A program made the position numbers and the translations under genes. From Pseudomonas sp. FP198 (GTDB lineage: Bacteria > Pseudomonadota > Gammaproteobacteria > Pseudomonadales > Pseudomonadaceae), in assembly GCF_030687895.1 (NCBI RefSeq), contig NZ_CP117452.1, forward strand, positions 434,001 through 498,000: 64,000 nt of DNA, read 5' to 3'. This document shows, one piece after another, positions 30,019 to 39,900 of this stretch. Below the pieces are notes generated by a model. The model made no database searches and had not been told where the DNA came from. It saw only the letters and a list, made by a program, of their open reading frames with translations. Position 1 is the stretch's first letter. Every line of letters starts with the position of its first letter.

Positions 30019-30247
30019 CGGAGCAAGCTCGCTCCCACATTGGGTCTTCAGCGGTTACGAAATCTTTGTTTCACCACCAATCCCCTGTGGGAGCGAGCTT
30101 GCTCGCGAAGACGGCGGCACATCCAACATTGATGCAAGCCGACCCACCGCTTTCGCGAGCAGGCTCGCTCCCACAGTGGGATCTTTGGTGGATACAAAAC
30201 CTGTGTCCGCCTTGGAACCGGTGTGGGAGCGAGCCTGCTCCGGGCGG
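30019..30247. repeat. Cluster of four REP elements
   Basis: Copies at about 30019-30039, 30085-30116, 30148-30178 and 30221-30247 alternate in orientation, forming two adjacent pairs in the gap between betA and tldD. The first and last are shortened at the CGGGCGGC side. Nothing else is seen in the 407-base gap. Confidence 0.92.
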
Positions 30248-30281
30248 CGCTCCGACGAAGGCCGCCCCTGGGTCTTGAACC

Positions 30282-31986
30282 TTACTGGGCGGCTGTCGCC
30301 ACTTCACGCAACGGCTTGCCACGCACCGGCGCATCGCCGGCCACGTAGTACGGCGCGGTGCTGCGCGGCAATGGCTGGCGACCGCGGATCCTGTCGGCGA
30401 TTTTCTCGGCCATCATGATCGTCGGCGCGTTCAGGTTGCCGGTGGTGATGATCGGCATGATCGAGGCATCGACTACCCGCAGGCCTTGCATGCCATGCAC
30501 ACGGCCTTCGCTGTCGACCACTGCCATGTCATCGGTGCCCATCTTGCACGAGCAGGACGGGTGGAATGCGGTTTCGGCGTGCTCGCGGATGAACTGGTCC
30601 AGTTGCTCGTCGGTCTGCACTTCGATGCCCGGGCTGATCTCGCGGCCGCGGAACGGGTCGAGTGCCGGCTGTTGCATGATCTCGCGCGTCAGGCGGATAC
30701 CATCGCGAAATTCCTGCCAGTCCTGTTCGGTGGCCATGTAGTTGAAGAGGATGCTCGGGTGCTGGCGCGGGTCCTTGGACTTGGCCTGGATCCGGCCACG
30801 GCTCGGCGAACGCATGGAGCCCATGTGCGCCTGGAAGCCGTGTTCCTTCAACGCCATTGCTGCCGTTGTAATTGATCGCCACCGGCAGGAAGTGGTACTG
30901 GATGTTCGGCCACTCGAAGTCCGGGCGGGTGCGGATGAAACCGCCGGCCTCGAACTGGTTGCTGGCGCCGATGCCGGTGCCGTTGAACAACCACTCGGCA
31001 CCAATGGCCGGCTGGTTGTACCAGAGCAGCGACGGGTACAGCGAAACCGGCTGGGTGCAAGCGTATTGCAGGTACAGCTCCAAGTGGTCCTGGAGGTTTT
31101 CACCTACGCCCGGCAGGTCGTGGACCACCGGGATGTCGAGGCTTTCGAGCAATTTTGCCGGACCGACGCCGGAGCGTTGCAGGATCTGCGGCGAAGCGAT
31201 GGCGCCGGAGCACAGCAGCACTTCCTTGCGGGCCCGCGCTTCGACGCGCTCTTCAGCGGCGCCAACGAGGTAACGCACGCCGACCGCACGCTTGCCTTCG
31301 AACAGGATCTTGTCGGTCAGGGCGTGGGTGACGATGGTCAGGGTGGAGCGCTTCTTGGCGATGTCCAGGTAACCGCGCGCGGTACTGGCGCGGCGACCAT
31401 TGGGCGTCACGGTGCGGTCCATCGGGCCGAAGCCTTCCTGCTGGTAGCCGTTGAGGTCTTCGGTGCGCGGGTAACCGGCTTGTACGCCGGCTTCGACCAT
31501 GGCGTGGAACAGCGGGTTGTTGCCGGGCTTGGGCGTGGTCACGCTGACCGGACCGTCGCCGCCGTGGTAGTCATTCGGGCCGATGTCGCGGGTTTCGGCT
31601 TTACGGAAATACGGCAGGCAGTCCAGGTAGGTCCAGTCTTCCAGGCCTGGCAGCTTGGCCCAGTTGTCATAGTCCAAGGCGTTGCCGCGGATGTAGCACA
31701 TGCCGTTGATCAGCGAAGATCCGCCCAGGCCCTTGCCGCGACCGCACTCCATGCGGCGGCCGTTCATGTGCGGCTCCGGGTCGGTCTCGTAGGCCCAGTT
31801 GTAGCGTCGGCCTTGCAGCGGGAACGCCAGGGCGGCGGGCATTTGCGTGCGGAAGTCCAGGCGATAGTCCGGGCCGCCGGCTTCGAGCAGCAGGACGGTG
31901 ACGCCTTCGTCTTCGGTCAGGCGGGTGGCCAGGGTGTTACCGGCCGAGCCGGCACCGATGATGATGTAATCGAATTCTTGGGACAT
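30282..31986 (-). pseudogene. betA: Choline dehydrogenase with a +1 frameshift
   Basis: BetA is a membrane-associated GMC flavoenzyme oxidising choline to betaine aldehyde. The start [20 protein letters not shown] (ATG 31986) and FAD motif are intact. At about codon 377 the text NYNGSN should continue [20 protein letters not shown], but an extra C at 30854-30855 (G on the coding strand) shifts the frame. The remaining 190 codons to 30282 are in another frame and include the catalytic His/Asn region ([17 protein letters not shown]). Repaired length is 567 residues. All residues downstream are conserved, so sequencing error is as likely as inactivation. Same operon direction as betB and betI. 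Confidence 0.9.
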
Positions 31987-32039
31987 GAAATGCACCCTCT
32001 TTTGAATTGGGTTCAGGCCTGGCGAGTGCTTCGCACTCG

Positions 32040-32107
32040 ATCGCGAGCAAGCTCGCTCCCACATTGGAATGGGAACTCCTGTGGGAGCGAGCTTGCTCGC
32101 GATGGCG
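32040..32107. repeat. Paired REP element within the bet operon
   Basis: Inverted copies at 32040-32063 and about 32079-32107 fill the gap between betB and betA. Confidence 0.93.
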
Positions 32108-32127
32108 GCCGCAGAGGCGACGCAGGT

Positions 32128-33600
32128 TTAGAACACCGACGTGTAATCGCCCATTTCGACCTGTACCGATTTGATCCGCGTGTAGTTGGTCAGCGAACTG
32201 ATGCCATTCTCCCGACCCACGCCCGATTGCTTGTAGCCACCGACCGGCATTTCCGCCGCGGACTCGCCCCAGGCGTTGATCCAGCAGATGCCGGCTTCGA
32301 GCTGATGGATCACGCGGTGGGCGCGGTTCAGGTCGCGGGTCACGACGCCGGCGGCCAGGCCGAAGTCAGTATCGTTGGCGCGGCGGATCACTTCTTCTTC
32401 GGTGTCGTAGGTGAGGATGCTCATTACCGGGCCGAAGATTTCCTCACGCACGATGGTCATGTCATCGGTGCAATCGGTGAACACGGTCGGTGCGACGAAT
32501 GCGCCCTTGGCCAGATCGCCCTCGGTCAGGCGACCGCCGCCACACAACAGGCGCGCGCCCTCGGCCTTGCCCTTCTCGATGTAGCCCAGCACGCTTTCCA
32601 TGTGGGCGAAGCTCACCAGCGGGCCGAAGTTGGTGTTTTCGTCTTCCGGGTTGCCGATGCGGATGCGCGCCACGCGCTCGGCAATCTTGGCTTCGAACGC
32701 CGCCTTCAGGTGGCTTGGCACGAACACGCGGGTGCCGTTGGTGCAGACCTGGCCGGAGCTGTAGAAGTTGGCCATCATCGCGGTGTCGGCGGCGCGATCC
32801 AGGTCGGCGTCGTCGAAGATAATCAGCGGCGACTTACCGCCCAGCTCCATGGTCACGTCCTTGAGCGAAGAGCTCGAAGCGCTGGCCATGACTTTCTTGC
32901 CGGTGTCGGTGCCGCCGGTGAAGGAGATTTTCTCGATGCGCGGGTGCTCGGTCAGCCAGGTGCCGACTTCACGGCCACTGCCGGTCAGCACGTTGAATAC
33001 GCCCGCTGGAACACCGGCCTCGGTGTAGATCTCGGCCAGTTTCAAGGTGGTCAGCGAGGTAACTTCGCTGGGCTTGAAGATCATCGCGTTGCCGGCTGCC
33101 AGGGCCGGGGCGGACTTCCACAAGGCAATCTGGATCGGGTAGTTCCACGCGCCGATACCGGCCACCACGCCCAGGGGCTCGCGACGGGTATAGATGAACG
33201 AAGTGCTGCGCAGCGGAACCTGCTCGCCTTCGATGGCGGGCACCAGGCCGGCGTAATATTCCAGCACGTCGGCGCCGGTGACGATGTCGACGTATTTGGT
33301 TTCAGAGAAGGATTTGCCGGTGTCCAGGGTTTCCAGGGCGGCCAGCTCATCGTTGCGCTCGCGCAGGATGTCGACGGCGCGGCGCAGGATGCGCGAGCGC
33401 TGCATGGCGGTCATCGCGGCCCAGACTTTCTGGCCCTTTTCAGCACTGACCACGGCGCGCTCGACGTCCTCGAACGTCGCGCGCTGCACCAGGGCGAGAA
33501 CTTCACCGTTGGCCGGGTTGATGGCTTCGAAAGTGGCGTCGCCGCTGGCATCGCTGTACGCGCCATCGATGTAGAGTTTTTGCAGTTCGAAACGGGCCAT
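32128..33600 (-). CDS. betB: Betaine aldehyde dehydrogenase
   Basis: 490 residues. Oxidises betaine aldehyde to glycine betaine with NAD(P)+. [18 protein letters not shown] near residue 248 holds the catalytic glutamate, and [14 protein letters not shown] near residue 283 holds the catalytic cysteine. Start ATG 33600 gives [13 protein letters not shown], as in homologues; an open frame continues upstream into the betI gap. Lies 79 bp after betI, in the order betI-betB-betA. Confidence 0.98.
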   Translation of the reverse strand: MARFELQKLYIDGAYSDASGDATFEAINPANGEVLALVQRATFEDVERAVVSAEKGQKVWAAMTAMQRSRILRRAVDILRERNDELAALETLDTGKSFSETKYVDIVTGADVLEYYAGLVPAIEGEQVPLRSTSFIYTRREPLGVVAGIGAWNYPIQIALWKSAPALAAGNAMIFKPSEVTSLTTLKLAEIYTEAGVPAGVFNVLTGSGREVGTWLTEHPRIEKISFTGGTDTGKKVMASASSSSLKDVTMELGGKSPLIIFDDADLDRAADTAMMANFYSSGQVCTNGTRVFVPSHLKAAFEAKIAERVARIRIGNPEDENTNFGPLVSFAHMESVLGYIEKGKAEGARLLCGGGRLTEGDLAKGAFVAPTVFTDCTDDMTIVREEIFGPVMSILTYDTEEEVIRRANDTDFGLAAGVVTRDLNRAHRVIHQLEAGICWINAWGESAAEMPVGGYKQSGVGRENGISSLTNYTRIKSVQVEMGDYTSVF

Positions 33601-33679
33601 AAAGTCCTCGCAAGTGCATGAGTGGTTGGCTGGCCACCGAGCGTGTCGTTTATAGCTGACTACGCGCTGCGGTGACGGT

Positions 33680-34300
33680 TCAGGAGTCGAGCGGTTCTGT
33701 GTGCTCTGGCGCTCCTGCCTTGGCCAGTTGGAAATCCATGTATTCGTAAGCGATCTGGTGTGCCTGGGCGGTATCGAACGCGTCTCCCGACAGCGCCCCG
33801 CGCAGCCACAAACCGTCAATCAGAGCGGCCAGGCCCCGTGCCGCGCTGCGTGCCTGGTCAACGGGCAAGACGCGGCGGAACTGGCAACACAGGTTGGAAT
33901 ACAGGCGGTGATCGTTGATCCGCTGCAACCTGTGCAATGACGGGTGGTGCATGCTGGTGGCCCAGAAGGCCAGCCAGGTTTTCATTGCCGGGCCGTTGAC
34001 CTGGCTGGCGTCGAAGTTGCCTTCGATGATCACCTTCAGGTGAGCTCGCGGACTCGGGTCCGTCAGCGCTTGACGCCGCGCGGTGACGTTCTCGCTCAAG
34101 ACACTCATCAGGTACTGGGCCGTGGCCGCGATCAGGCCATTCTTGTCCTGAAAGTAGTGACTGATGATGCCGTTCGAAACACCGGCCAAACGGGCGATCA
34201 GCGCAATGCTGGCGTCCCCCATTCCGACCTGGTCGACAGCCTGCAAAGTGGCTTCGATCAACTGCTGGCGGCGGATGGGTTGCATACCGACCTTGGGCAT
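33680..34300 (-). CDS. betI: TetR-family repressor BetI
   Basis: 206 residues. The N-terminal HTH ([26 protein letters not shown]) is nearly invariant in BetI, the choline-responsive repressor of the bet genes. I start it at ATG 34300 ([11 protein letters not shown]), because AAGGAG lies eight bases upstream; a GTG two codons earlier is possible. It is divergent from betT, with a perfect palindrome between them as the expected operator. Confidence 0.96.
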   Translation of the reverse strand: MPKVGMQPIRRQQLIEATLQAVDQVGMGDASIALIARLAGVSNGIISHYFQDKNGLIAATAQYLMSVLSENVTARRQALTDPSPRAHLKVIIEGNFDASQVNGPAMKTWLAFWATSMHHPSLHRLQRINDHRLYSNLCCQFRRVLPVDQARSAARGLAALIDGLWLRGALSGDAFDTAQAHQIAYEYMDFQLAKAGAPEHTEPLDS

Positions 34301-34370
34301 CTGCACATCTCCTTAGGCCATCGGGCGGACGAGTCTTCGCCTGCCTTCATGAGGGCCAGTCTATTTTGTT

Positions 34371-34390
34371 TTGATTGAACGTTCAATCAA
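34371..34390. promoter_or_regulatory. BetI operator palindrome
   Basis: TTGATTGAAC followed by its exact reverse complement GTTCAATCAA, a 20-bp perfect palindrome between the divergent betI and betT. It closely resembles the known BetI box. TTGATT at each end could serve as a -35 element on either strand, but the -10 candidates are weak. Confidence 0.85.
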
Positions 34391-34607
34391 CAAAGAATAA
34401 GCTCTGCGACAAATCGTCGCGATTTACGAAATTTCCTACGCGTAAATGGCGCAAATAAACGGACATCACGGGCCCCACACCCACGCATCGCGGGGGCAAG
34501 GCTTCCAGGGTGTCTTTATAACACCCGCCGGTCGGCTGCCAACTCATCGATCGGGCGGGTATTGCGTTGCCTAGTCCTTCTCTCGCACTGCCTGGAGCAT
34601 CCGTGCA

Positions 34608-36200
34608 ATGAGTTCTGCCTTGCTAATAAAGACCCCGCCGCAGAAGGTGACGGTCAACGGTTGGGTGTTCTACACCTCCACCGCGCTGATTCTGTTGTTG
34701 ACGGCCATCCTGATCATCGCCCCGCAGGAGGCCGGCCGGTTGCTCGGCATTGCCCAGGCGTGGCTATCGCGCAGCTTCGGCTGGTACTACATGGTGGTCA
34801 TCGCCGCCTACCTGGTGTTTGTGGTCGGCCTGGCGTTTTCTTCCTACGGCAAGCTCAAGCTGGGCAGCAAGGACGACACGCCGGATTTCAGTTATGGGGC
34901 CTGGGCCGGGATGCTGTTTTCCTCGGGCATCGGCATTTCGCTGTTGTACTTTGGCGCATCCGAGCCACTGGACCATTTCTTCAACCCGCCCGAAGGCGTC
35001 GCTGGCAGCAATCAGGCTGCGCGCCAGGCGGTGCAGCTGACGTTTTTGCATTGGGGCCTGCACGGCTGGGCGATCTACGCCCTCGTGGGCTTGGCCGTGG
35101 CCTATTTCGCCTACCGGCATAACCAGCCGCTGGCGCTGCGTTCGGCCCTGTATCCGCTGATGGGCGAACGCTGGGTCAAGGGCGCGGCCGGTCACGCGGT
35201 GGACGGCTTCGGCATGTTCGTGACGTTGCTGGGACTGGTGACCAACCTGGGGATCGGTTCGCTGCAAGTCGCCTCCGGGCTGGAAAACCTGTTCGGCATG
35301 GAACACAGCAACACCAACCTGCTGATCGTGATCATCGTGATGAGCAGCGTGGCGACCATCGCCGCCGTGTCCGGCGTGGAGAACGGTATCCGCCGGCTAT
35401 CCAACCTGAACATCGTGCTGTTCAGCGGCTTGCTGATCTTCGTCTTGCTGTGCGGCCCAACCCTGCATCTGCTCAACGGCTTCGTGCAGAACATTGGCGA
35501 CTACCTCAACGGCGTTGTGCTCAAGACGTTCGACCTGTACGTGTATGCGGACGACAACGCCAAGTCGGGCCGCTGGATGGGCCTGTGGACGCTGTTCTAC
35601 TGGGCCTGGTGGATTTCCTGGGCACCATTTGTCGGCATGTTCATCGCGCGGATTTCCCGTGGCCGCACCGTGCGCGAGCTGGTGGCCGGTGTGCTGCTGA
35701 TTCCCCTGGGCTTCACGCTGGCCTGGCTGTCGATTTTCGGTAACTCGGCGCTGGATCTGGTGATGAACCACGGTGCGGTGGAGCTGGGCAAGACTGCACT
35801 GACGCAGCCGTCGATGTCGATCTATCAGCTGTTGGAATATTACCCGGCGTCGAAAGTGGTGATCGGCGTGTCGATCTTTGTCGGTTTTGTGCTGTTCCTG
35901 ACCCCGGCGGATTCCGGCGCGGTGATGATGGCCAATCTCTCGTGCACGGGCGGCAATGTCGATGAAGACGCCCCCCACTGGTTGCGGATCTTCTGGTCGG
36001 TGGTGATCACGCTGGTGACCATCGGCCTGTTGTTTGCCGGTAACTTCGAAGCCATGCAAACCATGGTAGTGCTGGCCGGGCTGCCGTTCTCGGTGGTTTT
36101 GGTGTTCTTCATGTTCGGGCTGCACAAGGCCATGCGCGAGGATGTGCGGGTTGAGCAGGAGCGGGCGGAGTTGGCGGGGTTGGGTAGGGTCTATAACTGA
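34608..36200 (+). CDS. betT: BCCT-family choline transporter BetT
   Basis: 530 residues, about 12 membrane helices. WAGMLFSSGIGISLLYFGASEP near residue 103 and the tryptophan-rich WTLFYWAWWISWAPFVGMFIARISRGRT near residue 327 are the BCCT hallmarks and form the quaternary-amine site. Sodium- or proton-coupled choline uptake is expected. The C-terminal tail is short compared with E. coli BetT (677 residues), so tail-mediated osmotic sensing may be absent and a catabolic role is likely. Start at ATG 34608 with TGGAG upstream. Confidence 0.95.
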   Translation: MSSALLIKTPPQKVTVNGWVFYTSTALILLLTAILIIAPQEAGRLLGIAQAWLSRSFGWYYMVVIAAYLVFVVGLAFSSYGKLKLGSKDDTPDFSYGAWAGMLFSSGIGISLLYFGASEPLDHFFNPPEGVAGSNQAARQAVQLTFLHWGLHGWAIYALVGLAVAYFAYRHNQPLALRSALYPLMGERWVKGAAGHAVDGFGMFVTLLGLVTNLGIGSLQVASGLENLFGMEHSNTNLLIVIIVMSSVATIAAVSGVENGIRRLSNLNIVLFSGLLIFVLLCGPTLHLLNGFVQNIGDYLNGVVLKTFDLYVYADDNAKSGRWMGLWTLFYWAWWISWAPFVGMFIARISRGRTVRELVAGVLLIPLGFTLAWLSIFGNSALDLVMNHGAVELGKTALTQPSMSIYQLLEYYPASKVVIGVSIFVGFVLFLTPADSGAVMMANLSCTGGNVDEDAPHWLRIFWSVVITLVTIGLLFAGNFEAMQTMVVLAGLPFSVVLVFFMFGLHKAMREDVRVEQERAELAGLGRVYN

Positions 36201-36225
36201 CCCCGTTCGATAGTTGTAAACACTG

Positions 36226-36360
36226 TTGTGGCGAGGGGATTTATCCCCGCTGGGCTGCGAAGCGGCCCCAATAGCAGCGACTCAATCTGATTTGACACTC
36301 CGAGTTGCCTGGCTCTGGGAGTGCTTCGCACTCCAGCGGGGATAAATCCCCTCACCACAA
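36226..36360. repeat. Large REP pair, type GTGGCGAGGGGATTTATCCCC
   Basis: Inverted arms flank a nonconserved centre downstream of betT. Confidence 0.9.
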
Positions 36361-36388
36361 GAGCGTTTCAATTCTTGTTCCTGTGCAA

Positions 36389-36423
36389 ACAAAAACGCCG
36401 CGATCATCTCGCGGCGTTTTTGT
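36389..36423. terminator. Bidirectional terminator between betT and cbcV
   Basis: A perfect 15-bp stem (36389-36403 with 36409-36423, loop TCATC) has A-run on one side and T-run on the other, serving the converging betT and cbcXWV transcripts. Confidence 0.93.
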
Positions 36424-36433
36424 GTGCCCGGGC

Positions 36434-37612
36434 TCAGCCCAGGTTCTTGCCTAGCAGGGCGTGGTACAGCTCGCTGTCACCGAGGATCCCGACCACTTTC
36501 TGGTTATCGTGGAGCACCAGCTTGTTGCCGGTCTGGTAGCGGATCTGCAAGGCGTCGCGCATGCCGATGCTGGAGTCCACCAGGGTCGGACGGCGGCCGA
36601 GGCCCTCGACGGCCTGGCCCGGCGCCCAGTTCTGCAGGTCCAACGCGGCGCCGTTCTGGCGCGCGCCCTTGATGGTATTGCCTTCGGCCAGGTCGAGCCA
36701 GGAATCGCCGCCCGGGTCCAGGCACACGGAACCGTTGATGCGTTTGCAGTTGTCCAGGGTGCGCATCAGGCTGCGGCCGCAGAGCACGTTGAGCGGGTTG
36801 GTGTGGGCGACGAAGGTGCGCACGTAGTCATCCGCCGGGTTCAGCACGATCTGTTCCGGCTTGCTGTACTGGATGATGCGGCCGTCTTTCATGATCGCGA
36901 TGCGGCTACCCAGTTTCAGGGCCTCGTCGAGGTCATGGCTGACGAATACGATGGTCTTGCTCAGCTTGCGCTGCAGCTCCAGCAGTTCGTCCTGCAGGCC
37001 CTGGCGGATCAGCGGGTCGAGGGCCGAGAAGGGTTCGTCCATGAGCAGGATATCGGCGTCCATCGCCAGGGCGCGCGCCAGGCCGACCCGTTGTTGCATG
37101 CCGCCGGACAGCTCGTCGGGCTTCTTGTTGCGCCACTGGGTCAGGCCCACCAGCTCAAGCTTTTCATCCACCAGCTTCTTGCGTTCCTTCTCCGGGCGGC
37201 CCTGCATTTCCAGGCCGAAGCTGATGTTCTCGCGCACCGTCAGCCAGGGCATCAGGGCAAATTTCTGGAAGACCATGGCGATGCGCTTGGTGCGCATCAT
37301 CTTCAATTCGGCGGGGGTGCAGGAGGCGATGTCGATCTGCCGGCCTTCGTGTTCGACGAACAGTTTGCCGCGACTCACTGTGTTCAAGCCGTTGATGCAG
37401 CGCAGCAGGCTGGATTTGCCGGAGCCGGAGAGGCCCATCAACACGCAGATCTCGCCTTTTTCGACATCCAGGCTGGCCTTTTCCACGCCGACGATCTGCC
37501 CGGTCTGCTTCAGGATCTCGTTGCGGGTCATGCCCTTGTCGAGCAGCTTGAGGGCTTCGCGCGGATCTTTGGCGAAGATCACGTCAACCTCTTCGAAGCG
37601 GATTATGCTCAT
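36434..37612 (-). CDS. cbcV: Choline/betaine ABC transporter ATPase
   Basis: 392 residues. Walker A GLSGSGKSSL, signature LSGGMQQRVGLARAL, Walker B ILLMDEPFSALDP. After the ATPase domain (to about residue 280) comes a CBS-like C-terminal region that can respond to ionic strength or nucleotides. Cytoplasmic partner of CbcW and the binding proteins. Its ATG overlaps the cbcW stop by four bases (ATGA). In PAO1 the CbcWV core also serves CaiX and BetX. Confidence 0.96.
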   Translation of the reverse strand: MSIIRFEEVDVIFAKDPREALKLLDKGMTRNEILKQTGQIVGVEKASLDVEKGEICVLMGLSGSGKSSLLRCINGLNTVSRGKLFVEHEGRQIDIASCTPAELKMMRTKRIAMVFQKFALMPWLTVRENISFGLEMQGRPEKERKKLVDEKLELVGLTQWRNKKPDELSGGMQQRVGLARALAMDADILLMDEPFSALDPLIRQGLQDELLELQRKLSKTIVFVSHDLDEALKLGSRIAIMKDGRIIQYSKPEQIVLNPADDYVRTFVAHTNPLNVLCGRSLMRTLDNCKRINGSVCLDPGGDSWLDLAEGNTIKGARQNGAALDLQNWAPGQAVEGLGRRPTLVDSSIGMRDALQIRYQTGNKLVLHDNQKVVGILGDSELYHALLGKNLG

Positions 37613-38454
37613 GCGTCACCCCCTACTTTGGCGTCGGGTTGTTTGCAGATTCGGTCGAGCATGATCGCCAGCAATACGATCGCCAGGCCGGCTTCGAAGC
37701 CCAGGGCGATATCGGCGGTGTTCAGTGCGTTGACCACGGGTTTGCCCAGGCCGTCGGCACCGACCAGCGCCGCGATGACCACCATCGACAGCGACAGCAT
37801 GATGCATTGGGTAATACCGGCGGCGATGCTCGGCATGGCATGGGGCAATTCAATGCGTGAGAGGAGTTGGCGACGGGAGCAGCCGAAGGCTTTGCCGGCG
37901 TCCATCAGTTCGTCCGGAACGTCGCGGATGCCCAGGTAGGTGAGGCGGATGGGCGCGGCAATCGCGAACACCACCGTGGAGATCAGGCCCGGGACCACAC
38001 CCAGGCCGAAGAGGGTCAGGGTAGGAATGAGGTAGACGAAGGTCGGTACGGTCTGCATCAGATCGAGCACCGGACGCATCATGGTGTAGAACATCGGCTT
38101 GTGCGCGGCAACAATGCCCAGCGGCACGCCGATCAGCACGCAGACCAGGGTCGCGAACAGCACCTGGGCGAGGGTTTCCATGGTTTCCTGCCAGTAACCC
38201 AGGTTGAGGATCAGCAGGAACGAGGCGATGACAAAAACCGTCAGGCCCCATTTACGCTGGATGAAATGTGCCAGCAGGGCAATGAGGCCGATCAGGGCCA
38301 GGGGATTGAACCAGGTCAGCGCAAACGTCACGCCGTGAATCATCGTTTCCAGAAACATCGCGATGGCATCGAAAGTGTTGGCGCCGTTTTGCGTCAACCA
38401 TTCGACAAAGCCCGCGATGTACTGGCCCAAGGGTATTTTCTGATCAATAAGCAT
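37609..38454 (-). CDS. cbcW: Choline/betaine ABC transporter permease
   Basis: 281 residues with about six membrane helices. The permease-ATPase contact loop is seen as ELMDAGKAFGCSRRQLLSRIELPHAMPSI (EAA loop, about residue 200). ATG 38454 (MLIDQKIPLGQYIAG) is preferred over 38472 because GGAAG is at the right distance and homologues start there. Follows cbcX after 64 bp and overlaps cbcV. Confidence 0.96.
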   Translation of the reverse strand: MLIDQKIPLGQYIAGFVEWLTQNGANTFDAIAMFLETMIHGVTFALTWFNPLALIGLIALLAHFIQRKWGLTVFVIASFLLILNLGYWQETMETLAQVLFATLVCVLIGVPLGIVAAHKPMFYTMMRPVLDLMQTVPTFVYLIPTLTLFGLGVVPGLISTVVFAIAAPIRLTYLGIRDVPDELMDAGKAFGCSRRQLLSRIELPHAMPSIAAGITQCIMLSLSMVVIAALVGADGLGKPVVNALNTADIALGFEAGLAIVLLAIMLDRICKQPDAKVGGDA

Positions 38455-38518
38455 GGTAGTGAACTTCCGCATGCAAGGAATAAACAGCCCGGGCGAGTGA
38501 ACCCGCCCGGCATAAGCT

Positions 38519-39466
38519 TTACTGCGCGAGCTTGGCTTTCACGGCCTCCAGGCCAGGTTTACCGTCGATGGTGGTGACGCCGGCGAGCCAGGTGTCGAGC
38601 ACCTGTGGGTTTTTCTTCAGCCAGGCCTTGGCGGCGGCTTCAGGCTTCATCTTGTCGTCCAGCACGTTGCCCATCAGCGTGCTTTCCATGTCGAGGGTGA
38701 AGACCAGGTTTTTCAGCAGTTGGCCGACGTTGCCGCATTCTTGGGCATAGCCCTTGCGCGTGTTGGTGTAGATGGTTGCCTGGCCGAAGTTCGGACCGAA
38801 GAACTCATCGCCACCGGTGAGGTATTTCATCTTGAAGCGGGTGTTCATCGGGTGCGGTTCCCAGCCCAGGAACACCACGGCGGTGTTACGGCGCTGGGCG
38901 CGATCGACCTGCGACAGCATGCCGGCTTCGCTGGATTCGACCACCTTGAAGCCAGCGTCCTTGAGACCGAAGGCGTTCTTGTCGATCATGCTCTGGATCA
39001 AGCGGTTGCCGTCGTTGCCCGGTTCGATGCCGTAGATCTTGCCGTCCAGTTCCTTCTTGAACTTGGCGATGTCGGCGAAATCCTTCAGACCCTTTTCATA
39101 CAGCTCTTCGGGGACGGCCAGGGTGTACTTGGCGTTCTCCAGGTTGGCGCGCACGGTTTCCACGGTGCCGGCTTCGCGGTAGGCCTTGATGTCGTTTTCC
39201 ATGGTCGGCATCCAGTTGCCAAGGAAAACGTCCATGTTCTTGCCGTCGGCCAGGGATTTGTAGGTCACTGGTACGGAGATCATCGTGGTCTTGGTCTTGT
39301 AGCCGAGGGCGTCGAGCACGACGCTGGTGGTAGCGGTGGTAACGGTGATGTCGGTCCAGCCGACATCGGAGAAGTTGACGGTGCTGCACTGAGCGGGCTC
39401 TGCAGCGTTGGCCAGCATCGGAAGACTCAGCATGGCGGCCAACAACAACGGCTTGGAACCTTTCAT
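38519..39466 (-). CDS. cbcX: Choline-binding periplasmic protein of the ABC transporter
   Basis: 315 residues. Signal peptide to LANAA, then EPAQCSTVNFSDVGWTDITVT. This is an OpuAC-type binding protein; GIEPGNDGNRLIQ and VVFLGWEPHPMN contribute the aromatic cage for the trimethylammonium group, and Cys residues may form a disulfide. It is the first gene of cbcXWV and divergent from sdaB. The choline preference is taken from its position and from PAO1 CbcX/ChoX. Confidence 0.95.
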   Translation of the reverse strand: MKGSKPLLLAAMLSLPMLANAAEPAQCSTVNFSDVGWTDITVTTATTSVVLDALGYKTKTTMISVPVTYKSLADGKNMDVFLGNWMPTMENDIKAYREAGTVETVRANLENAKYTLAVPEELYEKGLKDFADIAKFKKELDGKIYGIEPGNDGNRLIQSMIDKNAFGLKDAGFKVVESSEAGMLSQVDRAQRRNTAVVFLGWEPHPMNTRFKMKYLTGGDEFFGPNFGQATIYTNTRKGYAQECGNVGQLLKNLVFTLDMESTLMGNVLDDKMKPEAAAKAWLKKNPQVLDTWLAGVTTIDGKPGLEAVKAKLAQ

Positions 39467-39900
39467 GGGTGGACTCCTGGTGTTTTATCGGCAGTGTCCG
39501 GTCGGGGACAACCGCGCTTTTTTGCTTTTTTAATGTTGCGGTTGGTGGCGCGTGGGCACCCTGGGTGACACGCGGCCTTGCAAACGAGCCGTAACCGATC
39601 ATGTACCAGTGCAAATCCGACGCCTACAGGGTGCGTCGTATCCAGTACAGGGAGGGTCGCATCCAGTGTTGGTGACGTCGTTTACAGATTTTTTCCGCCC
39701 TCGGCTGGCTTCTGACACGCAAAAAAACGTCGTAAAACCTGGGCGACAAGGGCGCGGCGCTGCTGGGCATGATTGCGTCGGTGTCAGACGTCGAAAGCCG
39801 ATTCAAAAGCCGGATGATGCGGCCATCCCGGCGTTGAGCGTAGCAGCTCCGCCACCGGGCGCTCCTGCGCCCGGATGTGACCGTTCTGGAGATCCAAGGC
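39467..39900. other. Divergent promoter region cbcX/sdaB
   Basis: 434 bases. A GTCG...CGAC dyad at 39729-39747 is a possible GbdR-related site. A perfect hairpin CCGGGCGC-TCCT-GCGCCCGG at 39855-39874 sits 26 bases before the sdaB start and could affect its translation. Both genes belong to the GbdR regulon in PAO1, but I cannot define the sites precisely. Confidence 0.5.

Noticed and set aside
30019..30247. Possible CRISPR array
   Set aside because: The repeats are REP elements in alternating orientation with irregular spacing and no cas genes.
30742..33621. Plus-strand frame of 959 codons opposite betA and betB
   Set aside because: Composition is histidine/glutamine/valine-rich antisense shadow; the minus-strand genes explain the region.
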